Source: Pseudomonas sp. 6D_7.1_Bac1 (GTDB taxonomy: Bacteria; Pseudomonadota; Gammaproteobacteria; Pseudomonadales; Pseudomonadaceae). Taken from it: a stretch of 64,000 nucleotides of DNA. The notes under the pieces are model-generated. The model was not told the origin of the DNA. It searched no databases and saw only the letters and a list, made by a program, of their open reading frames with translations. Below are positions 9,706 through 18,264 of the stretch, piece by piece. The position numbers and the translations under genes were made by a program. Location: contig NZ_JANLNW010000035.1 in assembly GCF_025465945.1 (NCBI RefSeq), forward strand, positions 62,001 through 126,000, written 5' to 3'. Every line of letters starts with the position of its first letter. Position 1 is the stretch's first letter.

Positions 9706-10929
9706 TCAGGCCTTGGCCAACTCCGGCAAATCGCCGCTCAAGCCCAACGCCTGACGCACAAACAGCGCCTTGGCTTCGGGCATCTGGTCGACCATTTTCA
9801 ATCCGGTATTACGCAACCAGCGCAGCGGCAAAGGGTCGGCCTGGAACAAACGCTCAAAGCCTTCCATTGCCGCCATCAACGCCAGGTTGTGGGGCATGCG
9901 TCGACGCTCGTAGCGGCTGAGGACTTTCACATCCGCCAGACGCTCACCACGGCTGGCCGCGTGCAATAGCACTTCGGCCAGAACCGCGGCATCAAGGAAG
10001 CCGAGGTTGACGCCCTGCCCGGCCAACGGGTGAATGGTGTGCGCGGCGTCGCCGATCAGCGCCAGGCCTTCGGCCACATAGCGCTTGGCGTGACGCTGAC
10101 GCAACGGCACACAGAGACGTGGATCGGCGCTCAACACGCTGCCCAGGCGCCCTTCGAAGGCACGCTCCAGTTCACGGCAGAAGCCTTCGTCATCCAGCGC
10201 CATCAGGCGTTCGGCTTCAGCCGGAGTGGTCGACCAGACGATCGAGCACCAGTCTTGCTGGCCGTCACGTTCCAAGGGCAAAAACGCCAGCGGACCGTGG
10301 TCGGTAAAACGCTGCCAGGCCGTCATCCGGTGTGGCAGCGAACTGCGAACGCTGGTGACGATGGCGTGATGCAGGTAATCCCACTCGCGGGTCGCGACGC
10401 CGGTGAGGCGACGCACTGCCGAGTTGGCGCCGTCAGCTGCGATCACCAGCGGTGCACGCAGCGTGCGACCGTCGGCCAGGGTCAGCAGCCAGTCGTCGCC
10501 GGAGCGGCGCATCTGTTCCAGGCGCGCATTGGCCAGCAGGCCCAAATCGCAGTCGTGCAGACGATCGAGCAGTGCATCCTGCACCACTCGGTTCTCGACG
10601 ATATGCCCGAGCGCCTCGGCGTGGACGCTGGCGGCGGAGAAATGAATCTGCCCGGTGCCGCTGCCATCCCAGACCTGCATGTCGGTATAAGCGCTGCTGC
10701 GACGGCTGATAACGCCCTCCCACACACCCAGACGCTCCAGAATCCGCTGACTGGCCGCCGACAAGGCGCTCACCCGCGGCTCGAACGTCGACTGCGTATC
10801 GAACGGTTTGACGCTCATGGGGCTGCCGTCGAGCAGCAGGACTTCCAGCCCGCTGTTCTGTAACGCCAGCGCCAACGCGCTCCCGACCATTCCGGCCCCG
10901 ACAATCAGCAGATCTGCGCGCATTTCCAT
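9706..10929 (-). CDS. ubiI: FAD-dependent ubiquinone biosynthesis hydroxylase, UbiI-like
   Basis: This 407-residue UbiH/UbiF/VisC-family flavoprotein monooxygenase hydroxylates the polyprenyl benzoquinone ring (C5 for UbiI) using NAD(P)H and O2. Visible are the N-terminal Rossmann motif LIVGAGMVGSALALAL, the DG motif VIAADGANSAVRRL and the C-terminal FAD motif ALIGDAAHTIHPLAGQGVN. Position downstream of ygfB-pepP-ubiH matches the P. aeruginosa locus of the VisC/UbiI homologue, and that is why UbiI is preferred over other ring hydroxylases. Starts at 10929 or 10923 are both possible; neither has a strong ribosome-binding site. Confidence 0.88.
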   Translation of the reverse strand: MEMRADLLIVGAGMVGSALALALQNSGLEVLLLDGSPMSVKPFDTQSTFEPRVSALSAASQRILERLGVWEGVISRRSSAYTDMQVWDGSGTGQIHFSAASVHAEALGHIVENRVVQDALLDRLHDCDLGLLANARLEQMRRSGDDWLLTLADGRTLRAPLVIAADGANSAVRRLTGVATREWDYLHHAIVTSVRSSLPHRMTAWQRFTDHGPLAFLPLERDGQQDWCSIVWSTTPAEAERLMALDDEGFCRELERAFEGRLGSVLSADPRLCVPLRQRHAKRYVAEGLALIGDAAHTIHPLAGQGVNLGFLDAAVLAEVLLHAASRGERLADVKVLSRYERRRMPHNLALMAAMEGFERLFQADPLPLRWLRNTGLKMVDQMPEAKALFVRQALGLSGDLPELAKA

Positions 10930-11014
10930 GCTTTAAGCCTGTCTCGCTTGCGGCTTGAGCCGCACGTAAAAAATTTTATCGACCCGCGCCACCAGGATGT
11001 CGACCTGCAAGCAC

Positions 11015-12202
11015 TCAACCATCGGACCGTGTTCCCAACCCCATGGCTTGCCGGGCGAACCAGCGTTTGGCCGGCGGCAACAGATCGAGGCCCAGCAGGC
11101 CGATGTTGCGGCCCAGCGAAACCAGCGGTTGGGTGCTGCCGAACAAACGGGTGACCTGATCGGAGAAACCTACGGTGAGGTTCTGGTCCAGGCGCTGGCG
11201 TTCACGGTAAGCCTGCAAGGTGGCGAAGTCGCCCGGCGCGCTCTGGCTGGCGAGCAGCGCTTCAGCCAAGGCCTGAGCGTCCCGCAGCGACAGGTTAAAA
11301 CCCTGGCCGGCAATCGGGTGCAGGCTGTGGGCCGCGTTGCCCAATACGGCCAGATGCGGACGCACTTGCTCTTCGGCTTCGATCAGCGACAACGGGTACA
11401 GATGCCGCGCCCCAACCTGCTTGAGGGTGCCTAGGCGATAGCCGAACACGCCCTGCAACTCGCTGAGGAAGCTGCGCTCGTCCAGCGCCGCCAGACGCTG
11501 CGCGTCCATGCCCAGGCGAGTCCAGACCAGCGCGCAGCGGTTTTCCGGCAGCGGCAGCAAGGCCATCGGACCGTCATCGGTGAAGCGCTCGAACGCCATG
11601 CCGTTGTGGTCTTCGCTCGGGGTGATGTTGGCGATCAACGCACTTTGGTTGTATGGACGCTTTTTGACGCCGATCCCCAGTTGCTCGCGCAAGCCCGAAC
11701 GGCCGCCATCGGCCAGTACCGCAAGGTCGCATTCAAGGCTGGTTTCATCGTTGAGGGTCAGGCGGTAGCCGTCTTCCAACGGTTCCATGCGCGTGACTTC
11801 GGCCGGGCAGCGCCAACTGATCACGTCCTTGTCCAGGCCCTGCCAGAGGCATTGGCCCAGCCAGGCGTTTTCCACCACGTAACCCAGCGCCGGAACGCCC
11901 TCTTCCATGGCCGACAGCCGCGCGGTAGAGAAGCGCCCACGGTCGGAGACATGGATCTGTTTGATCGGCTCGGCGCGGCGGGAGATTTCCTGCCACAGGC
12001 CCAGCCGTTGATAAATTTGCCGAGCACCAAAGGACAGCGCTGAAGAGCGCGCGTCATAGCTTGGCTGGTAGGTGTGGCCGGGCGCGAACGGTTCGATCAG
12101 CACGATCTTCCAGCCACGAGCACGGGCCCCGGCTTGCAAGGCCAACGCCAGACTGGCGCCCACCAGACCGCCACCGATGATTGCCAGATTGACTCGGCTC
12201 AT
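11015..12202 (-). CDS. ubiH: 2-octaprenyl-6-methoxyphenol hydroxylase, ubiquinone biosynthesis
   Basis: The 395-residue FAD monooxygenase is paralogous to the downstream UbiI-like protein and is thought to hydroxylate C1 of the ubiquinone ring. Motifs present are LAIIGGGLVGASLALALQ (dinucleotide binding), LAVLADGGRSGLREQLG (DG motif) and AVLGNAAHSLHPIAGQGFN. Its ATG overlaps the pepP stop (ATGA), indicating translational coupling in the order ygfB-pepP-ubiH-ubiI. The same linkage is found in Escherichia coli (ygfB-pepP-ubiH-ubiI). Confidence 0.95.
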   Translation of the reverse strand: MSRVNLAIIGGGLVGASLALALQAGARARGWKIVLIEPFAPGHTYQPSYDARSSALSFGARQIYQRLGLWQEISRRAEPIKQIHVSDRGRFSTARLSAMEEGVPALGYVVENAWLGQCLWQGLDKDVISWRCPAEVTRMEPLEDGYRLTLNDETSLECDLAVLADGGRSGLREQLGIGVKKRPYNQSALIANITPSEDHNGMAFERFTDDGPMALLPLPENRCALVWTRLGMDAQRLAALDERSFLSELQGVFGYRLGTLKQVGARHLYPLSLIEAEEQVRPHLAVLGNAAHSLHPIAGQGFNLSLRDAQALAEALLASQSAPGDFATLQAYRERQRLDQNLTVGFSDQVTRLFGSTQPLVSLGRNIGLLGLDLLPPAKRWFARQAMGLGTRSDG

Positions 12203-13533
12203 GCCGCTTGGGCCCGTGCAGCGGCCATCAAGGCCTCGATCTCGGCGACCGCTTTCGGCGCACCGTTGGTCAGGATTTCACAGCCCTGTCTGGTTACCAC
12301 TACGTCATCCTCGATGCGCACGCCAATGCCGCGCCATTTCTTCGCCACGCTCAGGTTGTCCGGGGCGATGTAGATGCCCGGCTCGACGGTCAACGCCATG
12401 CCGACTTCCAGCACCCGCCATTCACCACCGACCTTGTACTCGCCGACGTCATGCACATCCATACCCAGCCAATGGCCAGCGCGGTGCATGTAAAACGCCT
12501 TGTAGGCTTCGCTGGCGATCAGCTCATTGACGTCGCCCTGCAACAAGCCGAGCTTCACCAGACCTGCGGTAATCACTTGAACCGTCGCCTCATGCGCCTG
12601 GTTCCAGTGTTTGTTGGGCGCGATCTGGGCAAACGCGGCTTCCTGCGACGCCAGCACCAACTCGTAGATCGCCTTCTGTTCCGGTGAATACTTGCCGTTG
12701 ACCGGCCAGGTGCGGGTGATGTCGCTGGCGTAGCAATCGATCTCGCAACCGGCATCGATCAGCACCAGGTCGCCGTCCTTGAGCAGTGCGTCATTGCGCT
12801 GGTAATGCAGGATGCAGCTGTTGCGCCCAGCGGCGACGATCGAACCATAAGCCGGCATTTTCGCCCCGCCTTTGCGGAATTCATAATCGAGTTCGGCCTC
12901 CAGGCTGAACTCATGCAAGCCGGCACGGCTGGCCTGCATGGCGCGAATGTGGGCCTGCGCGGAAATCCGTGCGGCTTCGCGCATCACCTTCACTTCTGCC
13001 GCCGATTTATACAGGCGCATGTCGTGCAGCAGATGATCCAGCGCAACGAATTCGTTCGGCGGCTGGGCACCCAGGTGCGCCTTGGAGCGGATCACATTGA
13101 TCCAGTCCATCAAGTGGCGGTCGAATTCGGGGTTGCTGCCCATGGCCGAATACACCCGGTCACGGCCTTCGATCAGGCCCGGCAGGATGTCGTCGATGTC
13201 GGTGATCGGAAACGCGTCGTCGGCACCGAAATCGCGGATCGCACCTTCCTGCCCGGCACGCAGGCCGTCCCACAGTTCGCGTTCGGCGTTGCGCTCACGG
13301 CAAAACAGAATGTATTCGCCATGCTCGCGACCGGGCATCAACACGATGACCGCCTGAGGTTCGGGGAAACCGCTGAGGTACTGAAAGTCACTGTCCTGAC
13401 GGTACACGTGCTCGACGTCGCGATTGCGAATCGCCACGGCGGCGGCCGGCAGAATTGCGATGCTGTTGGGCTCCATCTGCGCCATCAACGCCTTGCGGCG
13501 ACGGCTGTATTCCGATTTCGGGATATGAATCAT
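12199..13533 (-). CDS. pepP: Xaa-Pro aminopeptidase P
   Basis: This 444-residue cytoplasmic metallo-aminopeptidase releases N-terminal residues before proline. The N-terminal AMP_N domain is followed by the pita-bread M24 domain. Metal ligands are visible in VLIDAGCEIDCYASDITRTW (two Asp), the HRAGHWLGMDVHD histidine and the VEPGIYI and RIEDDVVVT glutamates. The length matches E. coli PepP (441). It lies 28 bases downstream of ygfB and overlaps ubiH by four bases. Confidence 0.96.
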   Translation of the reverse strand: MIHIPKSEYSRRRKALMAQMEPNSIAILPAAAVAIRNRDVEHVYRQDSDFQYLSGFPEPQAVIVLMPGREHGEYILFCRERNAERELWDGLRAGQEGAIRDFGADDAFPITDIDDILPGLIEGRDRVYSAMGSNPEFDRHLMDWINVIRSKAHLGAQPPNEFVALDHLLHDMRLYKSAAEVKVMREAARISAQAHIRAMQASRAGLHEFSLEAELDYEFRKGGAKMPAYGSIVAAGRNSCILHYQRNDALLKDGDLVLIDAGCEIDCYASDITRTWPVNGKYSPEQKAIYELVLASQEAAFAQIAPNKHWNQAHEATVQVITAGLVKLGLLQGDVNELIASEAYKAFYMHRAGHWLGMDVHDVGEYKVGGEWRVLEVGMALTVEPGIYIAPDNLSVAKKWRGIGVRIEDDVVVTRQGCEILTNGAPKAVAEIEALMAAARAQAA

Positions 13534-13561
13534 GGGCAGATGGAAGTCCCTTACAAACGAA

Positions 13562-14119
13562 TTAGTGCAGAGAAGGTTTGGCAGCAGCGGCTTGCGCCGG
13601 TTTTTTGGTCTCGGCGAACAGCAGCAATGGCGCGACGCGCAGGTATTCCATCACTTCCATGTAGTCGCCTTCGCCGTCTTCGGATTCTTCCAGGGCATCT
13701 TGCACCTGAGCGATGGCGGCGAGGTCTTGCAGCACTTCCTGGGCATCTTTGCTCAGTTCCAGGCCGCCCGCGTTCACGCCGAAGCCGTGGAGGAAGCCCT
13801 GGCACCATTGGCCCAGCGCAGCGGCACGCTCAGTGAGCGGCGCGTCGTCGGTCGGCAGCAACAGGACCACTGTGACGTCGTCGCCCGTCAACTCGCCCTT
13901 GACCATTTCTTGCAGGCCGATCAGCGCGTTGCGTACGTTATCGGCCGGTTCGGTTTCCAGCAGCTCGGCGACGTCAGCCAACCAGGTGTCGGCATCAAAG
14001 CCGACACCGGTGCAACTGCGGCCCAGCAGCACGCCGTGAAGCTCGGCAGGGGAGCAAGGATGGCCGCTGGAACTCAGCAGGGTGGCGAAGGCGTTATACG
14101 GGGAATTCTGAATGGTCAT
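13562..14119 (-). CDS. YgfB/UPF0149 family protein
   Basis: The 185-residue acidic protein carries the UPF0149 signature: [20 protein letters not shown] near the N-terminus and [15 protein letters not shown] in the middle. The family has a helical fold. Its P. aeruginosa member has been linked to regulation of ampDh3 and beta-lactam tolerance; whether that role applies here is inference. It is the first gene of the ygfB-pepP-ubiH-ubiI run and is divergent from the ZapB-like/zapA pair. The start has no strong ribosome-binding site. Confidence 0.92.
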   Translation of the reverse strand: MTIQNSPYNAFATLLSSSGHPCSPAELHGVLLGRSCTGVGFDADTWLADVAELLETEPADNVRNALIGLQEMVKGELTGDDVTVVLLLPTDDAPLTERAAALGQWCQGFLHGFGVNAGGLELSKDAQEVLQDLAAIAQVQDALEESEDGEGDYMEVMEYLRVAPLLLFAETKKPAQAAAAKPSLH

Positions 14120-14247
14120 GGGCAGCTAGGCGCCAGACGGCGCTATGTCTAGAATGAAGGCCTTGTATCCTACATCGACAGACTCGCCAAGACTATTAAA
14201 GGCTGTCCGCCAGTTACCGCCCATCAGACAAATCCCGTGGAACACGT

Positions 14248-14457
14248 ATGGAAGACACAGACTTGCAAGCGCTGATGGCCAGACTCGAGCTGCTGATTGC
14301 CCGAGTCGAGCAACTTAAGAGCCAAAATGGACTCCTATTAGCTCAGGAAAAGACCTGGCGCGAGGAACGCGCTCATCTCATTGAAAAAAACGAAATCGCC
14401 CGGCGTAAGGTCGAATCGATGATTTCGCGCCTCAAGGCCCTGGAGCAAGACTCATGA
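14248..14457 (+). CDS. TIGR02449 family coiled-coil protein (ZapB-like)
   Basis: The 69-residue protein is almost entirely coiled coil (ALMARLELLIARVEQLKSQN, then LLAQEKTWREERAHLIEKNE). This matches TIGR02449, which lies immediately upstream of zapA in Pseudomonas and is often compared with the division-factor ZapB. Its stop overlaps the zapA start by four bases (ATGA), so the two are translationally coupled. A ZapA partner role is inferred from linkage and size, not shown. Confidence 0.88.
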   Translation: MEDTDLQALMARLELLIARVEQLKSQNGLLLAQEKTWREERAHLIEKNEIARRKVESMISRLKALEQDS

Positions 14458-14771
14458 GTTCAAGCAATAGCGTTACCGTGCAGATCCTCGATAAAGAGTA
14501 CTCGATCATTTGCCCCCAGGAAGAGCGCAGCAACCTGGTGAGCGCCGCCCGTTACCTGGACGGCAAAATGCGCGAGATCCGCAGCAGCGGCAAAGTCATC
14601 GGCGCCGATCGCATCGCCGTGATGGCCGCGCTGAACATCACCCACGATCTGCTGCACACCCGGGAACGCCCTGACGTACAGGCCAGTGGCTCGACTCGCG
14701 AGCAGGTGCGTGATCTGCTTGATCGCGTGGATCTGGTGCTCGCCACCGATCCGGATGTCAGCAAAGGCTGA
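14454..14771 (+). CDS. zapA: Cell division protein ZapA
   Basis: The 105-residue FtsZ-associated protein bundles FtsZ filaments at the division ring. The globular head has VQILDKEYSIICPQEERSNL, and AARYLDGKMREIRSSGKVIG and AVMAALNITHDLL follow, all typical of ZapA. A helical tail completes the protein. It overlaps the upstream ZapB-like gene and is directly followed by the 6S RNA gene, the standard gammaproteobacterial order zapA-ssrS-ygfA. Confidence 0.95.
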   Translation: MSSSNSVTVQILDKEYSIICPQEERSNLVSAARYLDGKMREIRSSGKVIGADRIAVMAALNITHDLLHTRERPDVQASGSTREQVRDLLDRVDLVLATDPDVSKG

Positions 14772-14796
14772 TTCCTGAGGGTGGTTGCGGTATACT
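14768..14796 (+). promoter_or_regulatory. Promoter of 6S RNA
   Basis: A -10 TATACT at 14791-14796 with a weak -35 CTGATT 17 bases upstream, overlapping the zapA stop. Transcription would begin close to the expected 5' end of 6S RNA. Confidence 0.65.
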
Positions 14797-14802
14797 CGCG
14801 CC

Positions 14803-14983
14803 ACTCCCTGGGGTGCTTGCCAGTTGACGATGTCCCTGAGCCGATTCGCACTACCCTGGAGGTTGCACGTTGGGCTGGTGTGCATGTCCGCTAGACGGAA
14901 AGCCTTAAAGCCTACTGCATCTTCCACCTTGAACTTTCGGGTTCAAGGGCTAAGTCGACAGCGGTTCATCCGGGGAGCCTGAT
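14803..14983 (+). ncRNA. ssrS: 6S RNA
   Basis: The roughly 180-base RNA sequesters sigma-70 RNA polymerase in stationary phase by mimicking an open promoter. The 5' arm ACTCCCTGGGGTGCTTGCC pairs near the end with the 3' arm GGTTCATCCGGGGAGC. Internal hallmarks are GATGTCCCTGAGCCG, GGTGTGCATGTCCGC, GGAAAGCCTTAA and CTTGAACTTTCGGGTTCAAGG. Location between zapA and ygfA is the conserved site. Exact ends are estimated. Confidence 0.93.
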
Positions 14984-14987
14984 TCAA

Positions 14988-15020
14988 GCCGATGCCAGTT
15001 TTTTGCTGGCATCGGCTTTT
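14988..15020 (+). terminator. Intrinsic terminator after 6S RNA
   Basis: Perfect 11-base stem GCCGATGCCAG / CTGGCATCGGC followed by TTTT. It ends the 6S primary transcript or blocks read-through into ygfA. The longest open frame of ygfA would start inside it. Confidence 0.92.
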
Positions 15021-15068
15021 TACGAAGGCGCCAATCTGGTGCCCTCGACACTCGAACAGCCCATGACG

Positions 15069-15674
15069 ATGACCGAACCTGCGCCGCTTTCCCGCCCGCA
15101 ACTTCGACGCATGCTGCGCAAGGCCCGTCGCGCACTGAGCAACAGTGAGCAACGCCAGGCCGCTCGCGGGCTGTACCGGCAATTGGCGCAACATCCACTG
15201 TTTCGCCGCGCAAAACATATTTCCCTGTACCTGCCCACCGACGGTGAAATCGACCCGCGCTTGCTGCTGCGCGCCGCTCAACGTCGGGGCAAGGCTACGT
15301 ATCTGCCGGTGCTCAGCGCCTGGCCGCGAACCAAGATGGTCTTCCAGCGCATTCGCCCCGGCGAAAAGCTTCGACCCAACCGCTTTCGCATTCTCGAACC
15401 ACGGGTCAACCAGGCCCGGCAACGCAATGTCTGGGCACTGGATCTGGTGTTGTTGCCGTTGGTCGGTTTTGACGAACACGGCGGACGCCTGGGGATGGGG
15501 GGTGGCTTCTATGATCGCAGCCTGGCCTATCTGGCGCGCCGCAAAAAATGGCGCAAGCCGACGCTGCTGGGCTTGGCCCATGAATGTCAAAAAGTCGAAA
15601 AACTGGCTCAAGCGAGCTGGGATGTGCCGTTGCAAGGAACGGTGACTGACAGGAAGTGGTATTTCGCAAGCTAG
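15069..15674 (+). CDS. ygfA: 5-formyltetrahydrofolate cyclo-ligase (YgfA)
   Basis: The 201-residue enzyme converts 5-formyl-THF to 5,10-methenyl-THF with ATP. Basic N-terminal motif RRMLRKARRAL, substrate motif LPTDGEIDPR, and the signature LVGFDEHGGRLGMGGGFYDR are present. A start at 15003 was rejected because it lies inside the terminator stem. ATG codons at 15063 and 15069 are both possible, and neither has a clear Shine-Dalgarno; MTEPAPLSRPQ is chosen on protein form. 6S-ygfA linkage is conserved in gammaproteobacteria. Confidence 0.93.
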   Translation: MTEPAPLSRPQLRRMLRKARRALSNSEQRQAARGLYRQLAQHPLFRRAKHISLYLPTDGEIDPRLLLRAAQRRGKATYLPVLSAWPRTKMVFQRIRPGEKLRPNRFRILEPRVNQARQRNVWALDLVLLPLVGFDEHGGRLGMGGGFYDRSLAYLARRKKWRKPTLLGLAHECQKVEKLAQASWDVPLQGTVTDRKWYFAS

Positions 15675-15716
15675 ACTCAGACGCCACTGCCATCAGCGGC
15701 GTCGCTTGCAGCGGTT

Positions 15717-15878
15717 TTAGCGCTTGTGCGGTTTTAGATGTTGTTGCTGTTGCTGTTGCGCGACTTCGATCGGTGCATCGGTCTTGTTCGCCCACAGGCT
15801 TTGCGCATAACCCGTGGTTACGACACCCAAGCCAAATACAATAACCAAAACCCATAGTAAATCCGGTTTGCGTTTCAT
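15717..15878 (-). CDS. Small single-pass membrane protein, 53 residues
   Basis: Translation of the minus strand gives MKRKPDLLWVLVIVFGLGVV, then TTGYAQSLWANKTDAPIEVA, then a run of six Gln and a basic end (HLKPHKR). The positive N-terminus followed by about 16 hydrophobic residues predicts one membrane helix, with a short polar tail outside. A GGGGGGCAATCG stretch precedes the ATG and may serve as ribosome-binding site. It is convergent with ygfA and divergent from the EVE-domain gene. I believe small proteins at this locus recur in pseudomonads, but I do not recognise a function. Confidence 0.72.
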   Translation of the reverse strand: MKRKPDLLWVLVIVFGLGVVTTGYAQSLWANKTDAPIEVAQQQQQQHLKPHKR

Positions 15879-16076
15879 CGATTGCCCCCCTCAAGGCATG
15901 TCGCACACGATGACAGCAACGGTTGCCGAAATAGGCCGTGCTTGCCGCGTCTCGCTTAAAAGTCCGGCATTTTGCGGTAACGTGAAGCGACACGCAAACG
16001 CTGGCGTCAACCGACCGTCGGTTTGTCACAAGATTGCCGGACAACGTTCCCGGCCACCTCTTTCGGAGCAAAAAAG

Positions 16077-16529
16077 ATGGCCTATTGGCTTATGAAATCC
16101 GAGCCCGACGAGCTCTCGATCAAAGACCTTGAGAAGCTCGGCGAAGCCCGCTGGGACGGCGTTCGAAACTACCAGGCACGCAACTTCCTGCGGGCCATGG
16201 CGGTCGGCGACGAGTTTTTCTTTTATCACTCCAGCTGCCCCGAGCCGGGCATCGCCGGGATCGGGCGGATCATTGAAGCAGCGTATCCGGACCCGACGGC
16301 GCTGGAGCCTGAGAGCCATTATTACGACCCTAAGGCCACGCCAGAGAAGAATGCCTGGAGCGCGATCAACGTCGCCCATGTCGAGACGTTCCCAAAAGTG
16401 TTAAAGCTGGACTACCTGAAGCAGCAAACAGCGTTGGCAGAGATGCCTCTGGTACAGAAAGGCTCGCGACTGTCGGTGATGCCGGTGACGGCCGAGCAGT
16501 GGGCAGCGGTATTTGCACTCAAACCCTAG
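16077..16529 (+). CDS. EVE domain-containing protein
   Basis: The 150-residue protein is a single EVE (PUA-like) domain: MAYWLMKSEPDELSIKDLEK, then WDGVRNYQARNFLRAMAVGD, then FFYHSSCPEPGIAGIGRI. Family members bind modified bases in DNA or RNA, and the precise target in Pseudomonas is not known. The start at 16077 follows TCGGAGCAAAAAAG and matches the family N-terminus. A longer in-frame start at 16023 was rejected. Confidence 0.92.
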   Translation: MAYWLMKSEPDELSIKDLEKLGEARWDGVRNYQARNFLRAMAVGDEFFFYHSSCPEPGIAGIGRIIEAAYPDPTALEPESHYYDPKATPEKNAWSAINVAHVETFPKVLKLDYLKQQTALAEMPLVQKGSRLSVMPVTAEQWAAVFALKP

Positions 16530-16552
16530 AGTTGCGACGTCTTGGAGAATGC

Positions 16553-16646
16553 TATCGCGAGCAGGCTCGCTCCCACACTGAATAGGTGTCCGTCCACAAT
16601 ATTGTGAACGGCACTAACCCCTGTGGGAGCGAGCCTGCTCGCGATG
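16553..16646. repeat. REP doublet
   Basis: Two inverted copies of the TCGCGAGCAGGCTCGCTCCC family, at 16553-16577 and 16622-16646, between the convergent EVE gene and the FliL-like gene. The spacer contains the palindrome CACAATATTGTG. Confidence 0.92.
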
Positions 16647-16670
16647 AGGCCCGCCGGGACAACGGAAGGC

Positions 16671-17078
16671 TTATTGAATGATCAGGTTGTTGAACAATAA
16701 GTCTTCAACCACCGGTTTGCCGGTTTCGTCATTCATCACTTGCTGGGTCTGCTTCAAGGCTTCCTGACGCAGCTTTTCTTTGGCTTCGACGTTGTTCATG
16801 GTTTCAGTGGTTTGCTGGGCGAACAGCGCCACCAACTGATTGCGGATCAACGGCTCGTTGGCCTTCACGGCCTTGATGGCTTCGTCACCGGTTACCCGCA
16901 GTGCCACGTCAGCCTTGTAGACCTTGAGCTTCGGGGTGCCATCCAGCCCGTAGTTACCCACGAACGGTGGGGTCAGGCTGATATAGCTGACTTTCGGCGC
17001 CTCGCCTTCTTTGGCTTCTTCGGCCATCGCTGCCACAGGCAGAGACAGGGCCAGCATCAACATGATCAACACTTTCAC
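16671..17078 (-). CDS. FliL-like secreted protein
   Basis: The 135-residue product begins at a GTG codon preceded by an ideal AAGGAGCGAATT. The longer frame to 17132 lacks such a site. A signal peptide (residues about 1-18, VKVLIMLMLALSLPVAAMA) precedes a FliL-type domain with YISLTPPFVGNYG, LKVYKADVALRVTG and EPLIRNQLVALFAQQ. True FliL is a flagellar inner-membrane protein encoded among flagellar genes. This gene stands alone, so a flagellar role is uncertain. Confidence 0.85.
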   Translation of the reverse strand: MKVLIMLMLALSLPVAAMAEEAKEGEAPKVSYISLTPPFVGNYGLDGTPKLKVYKADVALRVTGDEAIKAVKANEPLIRNQLVALFAQQTTETMNNVEAKEKLRQEALKQTQQVMNDETGKPVVEDLLFNNLIIQ

Positions 17079-17229
17079 AATTCGCTCCTTATCCGGTTTG
17101 CGGCCTAGCATAGCGACCCGCAGCCCAAGCACAAAGCTTATGGCTGACTATCAGGGTCGAGCATGCTCGTTGACCCGTTGACTCACACACCTACACTTAT
17201 CGGCCATCACTCCCAAAGGAATAGCCCTG

Positions 17230-18207
17230 ATGAAAGCCGTGCTGTGCAAAGCCTTCGGCCCTGCCGAATCGCTGGTGCTGGAAGAAGTCGCCAGTCCTGT
17301 CGCCAAGAAAAACGAAATCCTGCTGGACGTGCATGCGGCCGGGGTGAACTTCCCGGACACGCTGATCATCGAGGGCAAATACCAGTTCAAGCCACCCTTC
17401 CCGTTTTCGCCGGGCGGTGAAGCCGCCGGAGTGGTGAGCGCGGTGGGTGAAAAGGTCAGCCACCTCAAGGTCGGTGACCGGGTCATGGCGTTGACCGGTT
17501 GGGGCAGCTTTGCCGAGCAAGTCGCGGTGCCGGGTTACAACGTGCTGCCCATCCCACCCTCCATGGACTTCTACACCGCCGCCGCCTTCAGCATGACCTA
17601 CGGCACCTCGATGCACGCCCTGAAACAACGCGGCAACCTGCAACCGGGGGAAACCCTGCTGGTGCTCGGCGCTTCTGGGGGTGTCGGTCTGGCCGCAGTG
17701 GAAATCGGCAAAGCCATGGGTGCCCGGGTCATCGCTGCCGCCAGCAGCGCCGAAAAACTCGCGGTGGCCAAGGCTGCCGGCGCCGATGAGCTGATCAACT
17801 ACAGCGAAGCCAACCTCAAGGACGAAATCAAACGCCTGACTGACGGCAACGGTGCCGATGTGATCTACGACCCGGTCGGTGGCGACCTGTTCGACCAGGC
17901 CATTCGCGCCATTGCCTGGAACGGCCGCTTGCTGGTGGTCGGTTTCGCCAGCGGACGCATCCCGGAGCTGCCGGTGAACCTCGCCTTGCTCAAGGGCGCA
18001 GCCGTGGTCGGTGTGTTCTGGGGTTCCTTCGCCCAACGCCAGCCACAAGACAACGCCGCTAACTTCCGGCAACTGTTTGGCTGGTTCGCCGAAGGCAAGC
18101 TCAAGCCTCTGGTGTCGCAGGTTTACCCGCTGGCTAAGGCCGCCAACGCCATCAACGACCTGGGCCAGCGCAAGGCCGTTGGAAAGGTGGTGGTGCAGGT
18201 ACGGTGA
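17230..18207 (+). CDS. NADPH:quinone oxidoreductase family protein
   Basis: The 325-residue zinc-free medium-chain reductase belongs to the quinone oxidoreductase (QOR) family. The GroES-like N-terminal domain shows NEILLDVHAAGVNFPD and GGEAAGVVSAVGEKV. The Rossmann domain has the nucleotide-binding motif VLGASGGVGLAAVEIGKAMG near residue 145. The structural zinc cysteines of alcohol dehydrogenases are absent. The ribosome-binding site is AAAGGA, nine bases before the ATG. The physiological substrate is unknown. Confidence 0.92.
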   Translation: MKAVLCKAFGPAESLVLEEVASPVAKKNEILLDVHAAGVNFPDTLIIEGKYQFKPPFPFSPGGEAAGVVSAVGEKVSHLKVGDRVMALTGWGSFAEQVAVPGYNVLPIPPSMDFYTAAAFSMTYGTSMHALKQRGNLQPGETLLVLGASGGVGLAAVEIGKAMGARVIAAASSAEKLAVAKAAGADELINYSEANLKDEIKRLTDGNGADVIYDPVGGDLFDQAIRAIAWNGRLLVVGFASGRIPELPVNLALLKGAAVVGVFWGSFAQRQPQDNAANFRQLFGWFAEGKLKPLVSQVYPLAKAANAINDLGQRKAVGKVVVQVR

Positions 18208-18264
18208 GCAAAACTCCCTGCTACGCTTCGAGTCTGTTTACCCATCACAGGACGGAGGATGAGC

